This document shows positions 1 through 12,600 of a DNA stretch of 64,000 nucleotides, one piece after another. The notes under the pieces are model-generated. The model saw only the letters and a list, made by a program, of their open reading frames with translations, did not search any database and had not been told where the DNA came from. Where the stretch lies: assembly GCA_047495785.1 (NCBI GenBank), contig JBLDXI010000030.1:1054001-1118000 (forward strand), written 5' to 3'. The position numbers and the translations under genes were made by a program. The stretch is from Lepidodermella squamata. Taxonomy: Eukaryota; Gastrotricha. The first letter of the stretch is position 1, and every line of letters starts with the position of its first letter.

Positions 1-63
1 AAACTTAATAATAAAGATTTGTTAGATATTTGTGGTTTGCAATACTGTTGTCATGACTCACGA

Positions 64-131
64 CTTTTCGTGGTTATCCTGACGTTGATTTTCGACATGG
101 TCCCGAAAACTTTAGATCATGCCTGGCTTCT
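64..131 (+). pseudogene. Cys-loop channel fragment (M2-M3 region)
   Basis: A short piece reads VVILTLIFDMVPKTLDHAWL, matching the M2/M2-M3 linker of the array genes (VVFLTLIFGMIPKTSDHVYL). No other channel sequence adjoins it. It lies inside a block whose outer sequence (1-51 and from about 355 on) matches 32658-32708 and the bases after it, upstream of the paralogue at 33080. It is therefore a relic inserted into, or left behind in, the duplicated upstream region. Confidence 0.7.
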
Positions 132-137
132 GGCTTG

Positions 138-302
138 TGTAAACAGCAGGGTGCGATCTGGGATCCCGAAGCTGCCAGGGATGAAAAAACGTTTTTTGCT
201 GTTTTTGCCGAAATGACTTGTCAAATCAACTAAAAAGCGAGCGAAGCGAGAAAATGTTGAAGATTTTAATCTAAAACTCGTTCCAAAACCTCTCAAAATT
301 AG
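138..302. repeat. Dispersed repeat with GCGAAGC hairpin core
   Basis: The left part (GCTGCCAGGGATG followed by T-rich and AAATGACTTG sequence) recurs inverted at 52933-53012. The right part (AAAATGTTGAAGATTTTAA onward) recurs inverted at about 34402-34465. The two halves meet at GCGAGCGAAGCGAG (237-250). It looks like a short interspersed or MITE-like family; no terminal inverted repeats or target duplication were identified. Confidence 0.55.
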
Positions 303-590
303 TGAAATAGTGGGATAAGTTCTCATTTTGTTGTCTGGCCCGGCCGAGCTAGGGGAATGTTTTTCCTTATTTGCCTCACTGCTCCAAGCTGTGATTTAGT
401 TTATCGGGTGATATATCTCAGCGCTGCCTGCCAAGGCCATCGCGAATTTCCTGTCAAACATTGATTCCTAAATAAATGAACTTTCTTCAAATCGTTTGCA
501 TCCCGTTCGAAATCGCAAATGTGCGATGTCAGTCTGTGTGGTGAAGCGTGAGGCATTCAGCGAAAGCCAGAGTAGCAGTTATCCCAAAAT

Positions 591-1765
591 ATGAAATTGC
601 TTCTAGTTTTGCTGACGGTAGCTGAGCTCGCATCGATGGCAGCTGATTTGTCGATTGCTGACAATTTGGAGGCAAGATTCGCTAAACATTGCCCGGCAAT
701 TCGGTCGAAAACCCTAACGACAGATCATGCGATTCATTTCAACAAAACGCACCCGATTAAGGTGCTCATCTACTTGAGCCTTCATCGTTTTGTGGGCATC
801 GATGACGTGGAGCAAAAACTGTCACTACTAGGACAGCTGTCTATGCATTGGGGGCTGCCTTGCGAAACACCGAAACACAGACTTACTATCCGAAACAGAG
901 TGCATGATACCACAGTACGACCTTCTGTTCTTCACAGTCCCAGCCTTGGATATTTGGACGCTATTGGGGTATCTCCCATTTGACCGCTTACGAGTCGCCT
1001 GTTATGGGGCGAAGATTAAGTGACCAGGTCATGGTCTTTCCATTTCTTTACTCATTTTATATGCGTTACGAAGTAATCGACCGATTAGACGTATTATGCA
1101 CTGCTTTCAGCTATCGCAAATTCCCATTTGACACACAATCCTGTACGCTAGTTTTTGAATCTGCGAACTATCTATGGGATGTGGATCTCGCTTTGGAATT
1201 ATTTGACATAGATATTTCAGCTCTAGATACCTTCATTGTGGATACTGAAATATGGTCGCTTGTCGAGCCCCTCGATTATGGCAACTATGAATCTCCACAC
1301 GCGCGGGGCGACTACATCGTTAAAAGGGCTAATATGACGATCCGATTCCGCCGCAAAAGTGGCTACTACGTCTGCAACATCTTCGTACCTACCATAGCAC
1401 TGTTCGTCCTTCAAGCCGTTTCTTTGATTGCCGAGCCCTTGAACCGAGACCAATCAGCATTCTGCTTGACTGTTGTGCTGTCATACGTTGTATTTTTGAC
1501 GATGATTTTTTGCATGATGCCAAGAACTTCGGACCATGTCTACCTTGTGTACATGGTTTCAGCGAAATTCATCGTTTCAGTCATAATCACGGCCTATACT
1601 TGCTTGAGCCCTAGTATCCCTGAATCCCTCAAATCTCGCGTTGTCAAGTTACACAATTCTATGACGTTGTCAATGCATCGCTTTTTCGACTTGGCAATGG
1701 CTGCTACAGCAAGCTTGATTGTAATGGCCATGGACGTTTGTCTTTTCTCCCTGATGTTATCGTGA
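591..1765 (+). pseudogene. Cys-loop ligand-gated channel pseudogene, two frameshifts
   Basis: Closest relative is the copy at 33080-34252, with near-identical sequence and upstream flank. The start at 591 gives a signal peptide and the N-terminal ligand domain. Around 885 the segment encoding CETPKCTD has lost 2 nt, and around 965 a segment has gained 4 nt (WTPGISH region), so the frame is lost and regained in a different frame that stays open to 1765. The Cys-loop, M1-M4 and the normal LMLS end survive. In M2-M3 the usual FGMM is FCMM. Both frameshifts fall in the ligand-binding domain, so no functional channel is expected. It is the first member of a three-gene cassette (with 2242-2700 and 2854-4023). 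Confidence 0.85.
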
Positions 1766-2241
1766 CTTCACGTTTTAAAATGATGCTTAGATTCCCTCTT
1801 TCTATTGAACGAATTAGCTCTTGAACAGTGGCATAGCCTGTGTGCGATTACCAACCCCTAGCTTGGCCAGACAAAAACATATATGTCCGCTGTTTCCTGT
1901 TTCGTCAACTTTAAGGTGTTTTGGAGCGTATTTAATGGAATATTCCCAACATTTCCTCACTGCGTTTGCATGTTCGTCAAAATAATTATTCTAACACAAT
2001 AATGGAAGCTCCAGGATTCATGATCGCAACCTGGGTATGGCATAGTAATATATATATATAGAGCTATTTTCATTTATTAATGGGGTCTATAGTCTATACC
2101 CCTATAGTCTATTGAGCGAAATTGTAGGGGAATAAACTATTTCTCATAGGCTTTCCAACGGCATAAGATATGTGAGAATCGGAGCCGAAATGAATGCGCT
2201 GTGAATAAATAAAGTCGGCTCAATATTTATGCCCCATACTG

Positions 2242-2700
2242 TATTTCTCGGAATGACACGAATTGATCCGATCAGAACTGCTTCATCCCAAGTTGAAAAC
2301 TTGGAGGCATAATACGCTGAGTTCTGCCCAGCCTTGCGTTCAACTCAAGAAAGTTTGTCAATGCCGATGACGAGAAAGGAAGAGTTTCTGCTCGGCAAAT
2401 CTGGATTTGGCTTGGAAGTCGGCATAATGTACAATCCCGAAATGCCCGGATCTGCTATCGGAAGCAGAGTTCGCAATACCAGATTTTGAGTGGCTGTATT
2501 TTCACGTTCTTGCGAGTCGTAATTGAACGCCGAAACTCTCCCACTTAACAGCGTATAGATCGCCTGTTTTGCCTGTTCTAACTCAGATGAAAATCGCTGT
2601 AAAGGACCACTTTCCAAATGTGGTATGTACGAACGATTCGACATGTTGTGTACCACCTTAACTTGCTGCGAATTACCGTTTGACAAGCAAGTATACTAGC
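2242..2700 (+). pseudogene. Decayed Cys-loop channel relic, N-terminal half only
   Basis: DNA similarity to the starts of the genes at 34743 and 42524 runs from the signal-peptide region (AATGACACGAATTGAT) through the EFCPAL segment, the CPKC-like region, the loop A region and up to the Cys-loop (AATTACCGTTTGACAAGCAA). Reading is broken by an AAA-to-TAA change in the AKYAEF-equivalent segment (about 2310), by small indels, and by TAG in place of a codon after the Cys-loop. The membrane domain is absent. The opposite-strand open frame at 2345-2686 is a shadow of this relic. It is the second member of cassette 1. Confidence 0.85.
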
Positions 2701-2853
2701 CAAACAGCCAACATTGTGAATTGTCTGGTTTATCAAAAAAGAGGATAACCTTTATAGTGCACAGCATAAGCGAGGGATTCTAATGTTAATGCCATTGTTT
2801 TCTACACACTTACAATGAAAACAGTTTATGCGTTTCGGGATTAAGATTACCAT

Positions 2854-4023
2854 TTAAGATAACATCAGTGCGAAGAGAATAGCGTCAATAATCACTACAA
2901 TTAGGCCTGCTGAGGCAGCTATTGCCATGTCCAGAATCCGATGAAAGGGTAAGGCCAGAGAATTGTTCAACTTGAAAACGCGAGATTTCAGTGACGCTGG
3001 AATACTGGGGCTCAAGCAAGTGTAGGCTGTGATTAGGACAGAAACGACGAATTTAGCTGAAACCATGTAAACAAGGTAGATGTGATCCGAGGTTTTCGGG
3101 ATCATATCGAAAATCAACGTCAGGAACACAACGTAAGACAGAACGACAGTGACACAAAATGCTGATCTGTCTCGATTCAATGGCTCAGTTAGCAAAGAAA
3201 CGACTTGAAGGTTGAAAAGTGTGATGGTAGGGACGAAGATGCTGCAGACGTAGTAGCCACTTTTGCGGCGAAATCTGATCGTCATGAAAATTCGATCAGA
3301 GGATAACAGGCTGCTATGTTGCGAGTCATTGGTCTTATAACCAGATACCTCGACAAATGACCAAATATCACTATCAACAATGAAGGTGCTACCAGCGGAT
3401 ATGTCGATTACTAATGCTTCAAGACGGAGGGCTAAGATTTTGTAATCATCAGTGGATTCAAAAACTAGCGAGCACTCTTGTGTATCGAACGGAAATTGTC
3501 GGTAGCTGAATGCCGTGCATGAAACGTCGAATCGGTCGTAAACGTAGTGTACAATTGTATACGCCGGCTGGAGTGGATATATGACAATTTGGTCACTTAA
3601 TTTGCGACCGATTGTAGGCTTCTCGTATGCCGTCAAATGGCAAATGTCTGGTGTCCAGATATCCAACGCAGGCACTGTGAAGAAGAGGGAGGCAGGATCT
3701 GCCCTTATACACTCTGTTTCTGACAATAAATCTGTGCATTTCGGTATTTCACATGGCAGACCCCAGGTTATTGACAGATACAGAAGCAAAGACAGCTTTT
3801 GCTCCACGTCATCAATGCCAACAAAACGGGTGAAGCCCACGTGGATATTTACCACAACCGGCCGGCTGCTGTTGCAGTAAACTGCTTGCTCTAGCAGTAG
3901 GTTTTTCGACAAAACTGCCGGACAATGTTCAGAAAATTTCGCCTGTAACTTGCCAGCAATCGTTGTCGGAGATTCCATCGACGCAAGTTTCGCGAACACC
4001 AGTAAACCTAAGGGCGGTTTCAT
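2854..4023 (-). CDS. Cys-loop ligand-gated ion channel subunit (array copy, cassette 1)
   Basis: Intronless, 389 residues. The frame is open up to 4122, but I start at 4023 because the next residues (MKPPLGLLVFAKLAS) align with the signal peptides of the 389-residue paralogues. It is predicted to form a pentameric plasma-membrane channel gated by an unknown small transmitter. The signal peptide is followed by a ligand domain with cysteines near residues 34, 91, 96 and 105. The Cys-loop is CTAFSYRQFPFDTQEC (14 residues between cysteines), M1 starts at YYVCSIFVP, and M2 carries NRDRSAFCVTVVLSYVVFLT. M3, a linker of about 25 residues and M4 end at the C-terminus. There is no vicinal Cys pair in loop C, so it is not an alpha-type nicotinic subunit. 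Third member of cassette 1. Confidence 0.9.
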   Translation of the reverse strand: MKPPLGLLVFAKLASMESPTTIAGKLQAKFSEHCPAVLSKNLLLEQAVYCNSSRPVVVNIHVGFTRFVGIDDVEQKLSLLLYLSITWGLPCEIPKCTDLLSETECIRADPASLFFTVPALDIWTPDICHLTAYEKPTIGRKLSDQIVIYPLQPAYTIVHYVYDRFDVSCTAFSYRQFPFDTQECSLVFESTDDYKILALRLEALVIDISAGSTFIVDSDIWSFVEVSGYKTNDSQHSSLLSSDRIFMTIRFRRKSGYYVCSIFVPTITLFNLQVVSLLTEPLNRDRSAFCVTVVLSYVVFLTLIFDMIPKTSDHIYLVYMVSAKFVVSVLITAYTCLSPSIPASLKSRVFKLNNSLALPFHRILDMAIAASAGLIVVIIDAILFALMLS

Positions 4024-5380
4024 GATTTTCACATTATGTACAATGTGATTTTTATACCTCTGCATTGCCGAAATGGCTCTATTAATTACTCCACGTAATC
4101 GAATATTTTTCATAGAGCTCATGTACCAAGTTTTATCGTCAATTTCCTGTGAAGCGTTTGTACGCGCTGTTAAAATATATGCCGGATATATATTTACGTC
4201 GTATATAATGTTTTATGGTATGTTAATATTAAATATTGTTGACTGTCATCCGTAAATATGAAGCTCTTTCCATCGAAGGTTGATCACAAAGTAGAGTAGA
4301 GTCAGAATCTGCTGAATTCCTGATTCCGGGCCCACCATAGTTTCATGCAGGCCCCAAAATTAGATGCGCAATTAGATGGGAAAATTGTGCGCAAACGCTG
4401 AGTCGAGGTTTTCGTACTTTCGCGCACGGATGTTTCGACCCGGATAATACGAATAAACTGAAGCTACTCGGGATATCGTCTCCAGCGCGTGATACGCAGC
4501 TTTCTAGCTCAGTACACTTATATATATTAGTGTATTTGTATTGTAAAATATGCGTAGCGTTGTTTTTAGCGATGTTTACATTACAGCTCCCAACGTATTA
4601 CTGTAACATTGAATATATCGAAGGGGCATTGCATAGGCGAATGCATGATCAGGGTGAAAACGTGATTATCACCGATATGATATTCTGCCGTTTTTGAACT
4701 GATCTGACACGTGTATTAAACATCGATTAGACTGTCAATATTTCCAACCTGATGTGAGCTGAAAACTTCCAGCATGTGATAGGCAGGAATAGAGCTTGTG
4801 ATATTAGCAATTTTCTCAAATGACACGATTTCAAGGAAAGAAGATATTCATTTTTTGAAAAAAATTGCTTGAAATTCTTCGTTATCTCTGATCTCTATGG
4901 TAGGAAGTCCAGCCGCAGCCGCCACTTGTGCAGTCAATATTCTGAGAAGGATGCTGAAACTGCAATGAAGAGCTACATGCGGGCGCAATGTCAGATTCTC
5001 GGTTCTCCAGATTCAAGAGCCTGATCGTGTTGGCAAAATGACAAAAGGACAAGAATAGACCAGCACTTCGAAACGAGGCATTTTTTGACCATTTTCAGAC
5101 TCAAAATCGAGAAAAGCCGTCAGCTAAAGCTCTCTTCGCTCGCGAGTAGCCTATTTTATGAATTATTTTATGAAAACCTCCGATCGGACGGGAACCGGTG
5201 CTTTCCGCGTGTTATCACTGAATCTCTGATCAAGAGACGATAAATGATAGGGCTAGTTTTTTAAACTGACCCATTGCTGTTATAAGCACGTTACAGATTG
5301 TATTTTTGAGATGTATTACGTCACAATAGCGAACGTAATCAACGTAAATCTCGGGCGGCTCCGTACAGATATAAACGTTT
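4024..5380. other. Intergenic, no gene seen
   Basis: Contains the upstream region of the minus-strand channel, with a CAGGAAATT-type motif at 4140-4150 on the gene strand. I find no convincing coding region, RNA gene or clear repeat pair in the rest. Confidence 0.5.
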
Positions 5381-6024
5381 TACTCATGTCATACCATACA
5401 AATATAACACTGTGTCTATATTTTTAACCTTGAAACACAAATCTATATTTTTTCTTATTTCAAATATAGATTAGAATATGAACTATATTTCTGATCTATA
5501 TCTGAAATATAGATTCAGGTGTATCTATATTTTTGACCTGGAAAATCTATATTTTGAATATAGAAGGCCCATTTTCAACCCTACTCAAAGGTTCCCGAGT
5601 TCTTGAAATAGCTCATTCTAACGGAAAAACACTGGGATATAGTTTTCGCAACGCAGTTTATTATGAAAGAAAACGGAGAAATTCAATTTTGAGAATAACT
5701 GAGACTGAGGCAGCTTGGCAGGCAGCGAAAATCGGCCGTAGGAACCCGAATTTCTCCGAGAAATCTCCTGAAACCCAGATTTCCAGAAAATCGGACAGCA
5801 TTTCGTCACCGTTTTGCATGAATTCGGCAGCGTCTCGTGTGTCGGATCGCGCAGAAGATTCTCGAACAGAAATTCGTAAAACTCATTCACCTCGTGAAAT
5901 CTCGTCTCCACTCGCCTGCCGGCTCGTTCCGCCTCGATTTCACTCGTTTCATTCGTTTTACTCGATCTATATTTCGTGCTTCACTCAAATATAGATTCCT
6001 ACTCATGTTATATCATACAAATAT
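5381..6024. repeat. AT-rich element bounded by 25-bp direct repeats
   Basis: TACTCATGT(C/T)ATA(C/T)CATACAAATAT occurs at 5381-5405 and again at 6000-6024 in the same orientation. The left interior (5410-5565) is packed with CTATATTT / AAATATAG motifs in both orientations, and similar motifs recur near 5963-5998. The middle contains overlapping open frames on both strands with no recognisable protein similarity. It could be a non-autonomous element or a small local duplication. Confidence 0.4.
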
Positions 6025-6184
6025 GAATAAATAGCTGACTCTGAAATCATAGCCAGAGTTAATAAAACTAAGACAATAATGAAGAGTAATGATAATTGAT
6101 ACGTCAAAATCGATTTCAAAATCGGGCATTTTTCCGTGCCGTCATATACTTAATAGAAATCGTCAATTTGAATTATGATAACAA

Positions 6185-6523
6185 CATAGAGAAAAAAGGA
6201 CCAGAGTAAGCACTCAAGCTCACTAAAATATTGATCTCCATTATTATATAAGTGCGTTCTCAAAACGGATATCTCCGTTTTCTACCAAATTTTGCATGCA
6301 TATAGAACACGAGCTGCTCTTTCACGTGGTATAAGATTTGAGGTGGGCAATTGCTGCTCAGTCTTGATATCATCAAAATATGTAAAACCATAGTGAAAAC
6401 GAGGTTTTTGTATCGAATTTGGTAGAAAACAGAGATATCCGTTTTGAGAAAGTCAACTTTGAATTAAAATGAGGATTTAGAAATTTTAGCTTGAGTGCTT
6501 TCTCTGGTCATTTTTTCTCTATG
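6185..6523. mobile_element. MITE-like element with terminal inverted repeats
   Basis: The left end CATAGAGAAAAAA, followed by a segment containing GACCAGAG and AGCACTCAAGCT, is repeated inverted at the right end (6480-6523). A second inner inverted pair (CTCAAAACGGATATCTCCG at 6254 and its complement near 6430-6449) also faces inward. There is no coding capacity. A related fragment with GGAACGGATATCTTCG and CATATAGAACGCGAGCTCC lies near 14637-14700. Target duplication is unclear. Confidence 0.6.
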
Positions 6524-6632
6524 GATAACAATTAACAACAGATCAATCAATCAAAATGAATTCAGGAATCTAAAGAAATGATTTTTGATTAGTAGGCACA
6601 TTTTTCACGATTAATTCGAGCTCAGCCTCGCA

Positions 6633-9600
6633 TTATTCGTACTTAAGAACGTACAACGCGTAAAGGTTTATTCCGAAGAAAAAGGCCACAGCCATGACAA
6701 AACCAAGTGTATTTAGCAGATTCAGAAATGAGATTCGAATGCAGCCGAACTTCAGGATTTTGTTAGCTGATTTTGCCATATCGGTCGCAATATAGCCGAG
6801 CAGCAAGTTGTAAAAGCTGACCAGTCCAGTGTAGACCGACATGTAGAAAATGTACTCTGTCAAAAGGATCATCGCCGCACTTTTCGGGACATCTTCCAAG
6901 ACCTGATTCTGGGCAACAGTCAGCGCGAGTAGAATCGTCACTACGAACATGACTCGATCTGGTTTGTTGGCTTGCATCAGGAAAGCAGCCAGTTCCAAGA
7001 ATGTGAGAACCAGACACGGGCCGATGATGTTAAGCAGGTAGTAGTTGGGCCTCCTTCTAAAGCTTAGCGAGAAAACAGCCACGCTGACTTTGCTACCAAT
7101 GGTCGGAGCAGACAATTCCTTGATTTCCCATTTAGTTTTCTCAGGCAGAATCTCCCACTGAGCCACAGGGGATAAAGCATCAGGAGTTATCATCTTCAGT
7201 TCAGAGAATGCAGTAAGATTGACAGATCGATGAATGCCAAACTTGATCTGGCATGTTTGGGTATCGAACGGGAACTTTCGCAGGTCCATTTCACAGTTTG
7301 ACGTGAACACACCCACTCTCGACCAGTAGAACTGCATGTTTAGATAAGTTTCATCGAATGGCCTGATAATGAACACGAAATCGTCCCCGAGTTGGCTGTT
7401 GACCATGTAGACGTTATCAGGGCTTGATCTGAATGTCAAAGGAGGCAGCCAGTAGTCGTCTTTACTGCCCACAAACACGCGAGAAGGACCATCAATGTCA
7501 ACTGGAATCTCATCCCTTTTGCAAGTCGTAACGTTCCAATTAAGCTGAATTATACCCGATAACGAAATCGTCTCAGCAACCTCGTCGATCCTGAAGAACT
7601 GTTCGACCACAAAAATGGCTGAAATGTTTGTAGCACTGTCATTGTTAGGCGGGGCGCTTCTGTCAGCTGAAAAGTCGTGACATGCGCTCTTCGCAATGTC
7701 TGAGTCTCGAATTTTCGGCGTGGCGGTTTCTCCAACTAATTTTGGCATTCCTTCTTCTTTTTTCTGTTCCATAGTGGGTTGCTGCGGAGGGGAAGCGGGT
7801 GTGGTCGTAGTAGTTGTTGGACTAGTCGTTGTTTCGATTACTCGAGTCGTGATTGGTGACGTAGCTGCGGTTGTGTCGACTGCACGAGTCGTTGTTAGCA
7901 TTTGTGACGTAGCTGCAATCGATCGTGTCGTAGTATTTGCAACTGCCGTAGTCGATGCAATATTGGTTGTTAGCTGTGAAGTCGGACTTTTCGATGTAGT
8001 AACAGTCGCGGTTACGGTCTTCGAACTTGTACTAGTCCAAAGGGACGAAGTTGAGACTGCAGCGCTCGACGTCGTACTTGTGGTTGAGATGTTAACTGTT
8101 ATTGAACGAAATTAATTAGAAAAATCATGAATTGAATGATTTTCTCAGCGCAACTCATTGTCAGCTTTATGTAGAATCCATTGGTTTGCTTCACGTTACT
8201 TCCTGACATTTGCATGAGCACTTGCATCTCTCGTGCTTCGCTGGGTACGCTCGAGATCGATCCATTCCAATTTTCTGTGTCGGATTGCGTGAACCTGTTA
8301 ACATATAGCGTCTTATTAACCACGCCTTTTTCGAAGTCGATTGTTTGGATATAAAGAATGAAATCTCCGCCATTCAACGCAGTGTAGTTGAGATTAGCAT
8401 ATCTGGAAGAGAAAAATGCATAGATAATGATACTCATCCAGTAGTTTCACTCACTGAAGTTGTCGATCCTCAGGTATCTTGACTCGCCATACGCAAAATC
8501 TGGTGATAGTATTTAGCAGATTCGTCGGTTTCACCCCGATCACGGCCTCTTCGAATTCCCAATCGATGGTTGTCATCGCATCGCATCCACCGGTTATCTT
8601 GGGAAAAATCTTGGAAACAAGGCTTGATTGACCGACTGAATCAGCTTGCTCGAAATATATTTCCAAGCGAACGAAAAATGATTCTTCAGTTGCTGGCGCT
8701 AATATAACAAGCGCAGATGAGCTTTTGCTCGCTAATGTGACATTATTATCAAGTCCTAGGTCGCTTGGGAAAAAAACATCGAGTGTTGGCGCTACCCCTG
8801 AGAAACCTGCATCGTAGAGCTCGACTCGGACGTCATTTGTAAGCACCTTACTACCATTGGCATCCGCAACGAGCATGTACATTTTAGAAAATTTGAGGAC
8901 TTTCCCTTGGTCTGCGAAAATTCTCCACTGATTTGCCCAAGAGGACCCGATGACGTTTACGTTGATTGCTCCATTTTTCGAATCTCGAATCGTTGTTTCT
9001 TTCGCAAGGTTTGAAAAAACGTTGCCGATTGTGATGTTTGCCGTGTACTGGCATGATGGCCCGAATGATTTATCCGGACACATACAGTCGAAAAAAATAG
9101 CACTCGCGCCGTAAAGCAGATCGTAGTTTTTAACGGTGGACTACGGTGCCGGTACGGCGTGTTTGAGGCAGCACTTTTCCGCACCGTAGCATTTTCGAAA
9201 TTCGAAATTTCGATGACAGGCGTGATTTTTCAAATTATCAAAAATGACGGTGATAGAAAACTACCCTGAGAATAATTAAACAAATTGTCCCGTCTAACTT
9301 TCGCACAATCGTGGCGCTAGAAATTAATGTTCCACGGAGTAACACTAATAACGTAGCATAAATTTCAAGCAGTTAATTCAGCGCTAAACACACTGTTCTG
9401 CATCAAAAGAGCTTGAAAACTAACTTGGCAAAGGTCCCAGATAAGCGAGGATATTCGTGCACCATTTCCGCTGAATAGATCGTGGAGGCAGATTTTGAGA
9501 CATTTCAGTCATCTAGCTGACTTCAGCTCAGCGAAACTAACAACGGTGCCCCCGTGATAAACTCCGCAGCATTTAGCACACAATTTGCGAATGAAGCCCC

Positions 9601-12600
9601 GGGAACGGCCTTCCAGGCGAACCAAACCCTGTCCCAATTGGATTCTCCGTCAGGGCGCCCTGGGCGCCTGAAGTTGCGAATGGAATAGCGGTTTTGGGTC
9701 ATTTTGGCTGATTTCGGGCTTCCCTAGGCGCCCAAAGGAGTATCGCGGCCGGAATGCAATTGCATCAGATTGAAGCCCCGGGAACGGCCTTCCAGGCGGA
9801 CCAAACCCTGTCCCAATTGGATTCTCCGTCAGGGCGCCCTGGGCGCCTGAAGTTGCGAATGGAATAGCGGTTTTGGGTCATTTTGGCTGATTTCGGGCTT
9901 CCCTAGGCGCCCAAAATAGGATCGCGGCCGGAATGCAATTGCATCAGATTGAAGCCCCGGGAACGGCCTTCCAGGCGAACCAAACCCTGTCCCAATTGGA
10001 TTCTCCGTCAGGGCGCCCTGGGCGCCTGAAGTTGCGAATGGAATAGCGGTTTTGGGTCATTTTGGCTGATTTCGGGCTTCCCTAGGCGCCCAAAGGAGTA
10101 TCGCGGCCGGAATGCAATTGCATCAGATTGAAGCCCCGGGAACGGCCTTCCAGGCGAACCAAACCCTGTCCCAATTGGATTCTCCGTCAGGGCGCCCTGG
10201 TCGCCTGAAGTTGCGAATGGAATAGCGGTTTTGGGTCATTTTGGCTGATTTCGGGCTTCCCTAGGCGCCCAAAGGAGTATCGCGGCCGGAATGCAATTGC
10301 ATCAGATTGAAGCCCCGGGAACGGCCTTCCAGGCGAACCAAACCCTGTCCCAATTGGATTCTCCGTCAGGGCGCCCTGGGCGCCTGAAGTTGCGAATGGA
10401 ATAGCGGTTTTGGGTCATTTTGGCTGATTTCGGGCTTCCCTAGGCGCCCAAAGGAGTATCGCGGCCGGAATGCAATTGCATCAGATTGAAGCCCCGGGAA
10501 CGGCCTTCCAGGCGAACCAAACCCTGTCCCAATTGGATTCTCCGTCAGGGCGCCCTGGGCGCCTGAAGTTGCGAATGGAATAGCGGTTTTGGGTCATTTT
10601 GGCTGATTTCGGGCTTCCCTAGGCGCCCAAAGGAGTATCGCGGCCGGAATGCAATTGCATCAGATTGAAGCCCCGGGAACGGCCTTCCAGGCGAACCAAA
10701 CCCTGTCCCAATTGGATTCTCCGTCAGGGCGCCCTGGGCGCCTGAAGTTGCGAATGGAATAGCGGTTTTGGGTCATTTTGGCTGATTTCGGGCTTCCCTA
10801 GGCGCCCAAAGGAGTATCGCGGCCGGAATGCAATTGCATCAGATTGAAGCCCCGGGAACGGCCTTCCAGGCGAACCAAACCCTGTCCCAATTGGATTCTC
10901 CGTCAGGGCGCCCTGGGCGCCTGAAGTTGCGAATGGAATAGCGGTTTTGGGTCATTTTGGCTGATTTCGGGCTTCCCTAGGCGCCCAAAGGAGTATCGCG
11001 GCCGGAATGCAATTGCATCAGATTGAAGCCCCGGGAACGGCCTTCCAGGCGAACCAAACCCTGTCCCAATTGGATTCTCCGTCAGGGCGCCCTGGGCGCC
11101 TGAAGTTGCGAATGGAATAGCGGTTTTGGGTCATTTTGGCTGATTTCGGGCTTCCCTAGGCGCCCAAAGGAGTATCGCGGCCGGAATGCAATTGCATCAG
11201 ATTGAAGCCCCGGGAACGGCCTTCCAGGCGAACCAAACCCTGTCCCAATTGGATTCTCCGTCAGGGCGCCCTGGGCGCCTGAAGTTGCGAATGGAATAGC
11301 GGTTTTGGGTCATTTTGGCTGATTTCGGGCTTCCCTAGGCGCCCAAAATAGGATCGCGGCCGGAATGCAATTGCATCAGATTGAAGCCCCGGGAACGGCC
11401 TTCCAGGCGAACCAAACCCTGTCCCAATTGGATTCTCCGTCAGGGCGCCCTGGTCGCCTGAAGTTGCGAATGGAATAGCGGTTTTGGGTCATTTTGGCTG
11501 ATTTCGGGCTTCCCTAGGCGCCCAAAGGAGTATCGCGGCCGGAATGCAATTGCATCAGATTGAAGCCCCGGGAACGGCCTTCCAGGCGAACCAAACCCTG
11601 TCCCAATTGGATTCTCCGTCAGGGCGCCCTGGTCGCCTGAAGTTGCGAATGGAATAGCGGTTTTGGGTCATTTTGGCTGATTTCGGGCTTCCCTAGGCGC
11701 CCAAAGGAGTATCGCGGCCGGAATGCAATTGCATCAGATTGAAGCCCCGGGAACGGCCTTCCAGGCGAACCAAACCCTGTCCCAATTGGATTCTCCGTCA
11801 GGGCGCCCTGGGCGCCTGAAGTTGCGAATGGAATAGCGGTTTTGGGTCATTTTGGCTGATTTCGGGCTTCCCTAGGCGCCCAAAGGAGTATCGCGGCCGG
11901 AATGCAATTGCATCAGATTGAAGCCCCGGGAACGGCCTTCCAGGCGAACCAAACCCTGTCCCAATTGGATTCTCCGTCAGGGCGCCCTGGGCGCCTGAAG
12001 TTGCGAATGGAATAGCGGTTTTGGGTCATTTTGGCTGATTTCGGGCTTCCCTAGGCGCCCAAAGGAGTATCGCGGCCGGAATGCAATTGCATCAGACTGA
12101 AGCCCCGGGAACGGCCTTCCAGGCGAACCAAACCCTGTCCCAATTGGATTCTCCGTCAGGGCGCCCTGGGCGCCTGAAGTTGCGAATGGAATAGCGGTTT
12201 TGGGTCATTTTGGCTGATTTCGGGCTTCCCTAGGCGCCCAAAATAGGATCGCGGCCGGAATGCAATTGCATCAGATTGAAGCCCCGGGAACGGCCTTCCA
12301 GGCGAACCAAACCCTGTCCCAATTGGATTCTCCGTCAGGGCGCCCTGGTCGCCTGAAGTTGCGAATGGAATAGCGGTTTTGGGTCATTTTGGCTGATTTC
12401 GGGCTTCCCTAGGCGCCCAAAGGAGTATCGCGGCCGGAATGCAATTGCATCAGATTGAAGCCCCGGGAACGGCCTTCCAGGCGAACCAAACCCTGTCCCA
12501 ATTGGATTCTCCGTCAGGGCGCCCTGGTCGCCTGAAGTTGCGAATGGAATAGCGGTTTTGGGTCATTTTGGCTGATTTCGGGCTTCCCTAGGCGCCCAAA

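Noticed and set aside
2345-2686. 113-codon minus-strand frame
   Set aside because: It is the complement of a decayed channel pseudogene on the plus strand; the plus-strand homology explains the sequence.
7696-8115. Val-rich 139-codon plus-strand frame
   Set aside because: It is the reverse complement of the Thr-rich stalk exon of the minus-strand channel gene.
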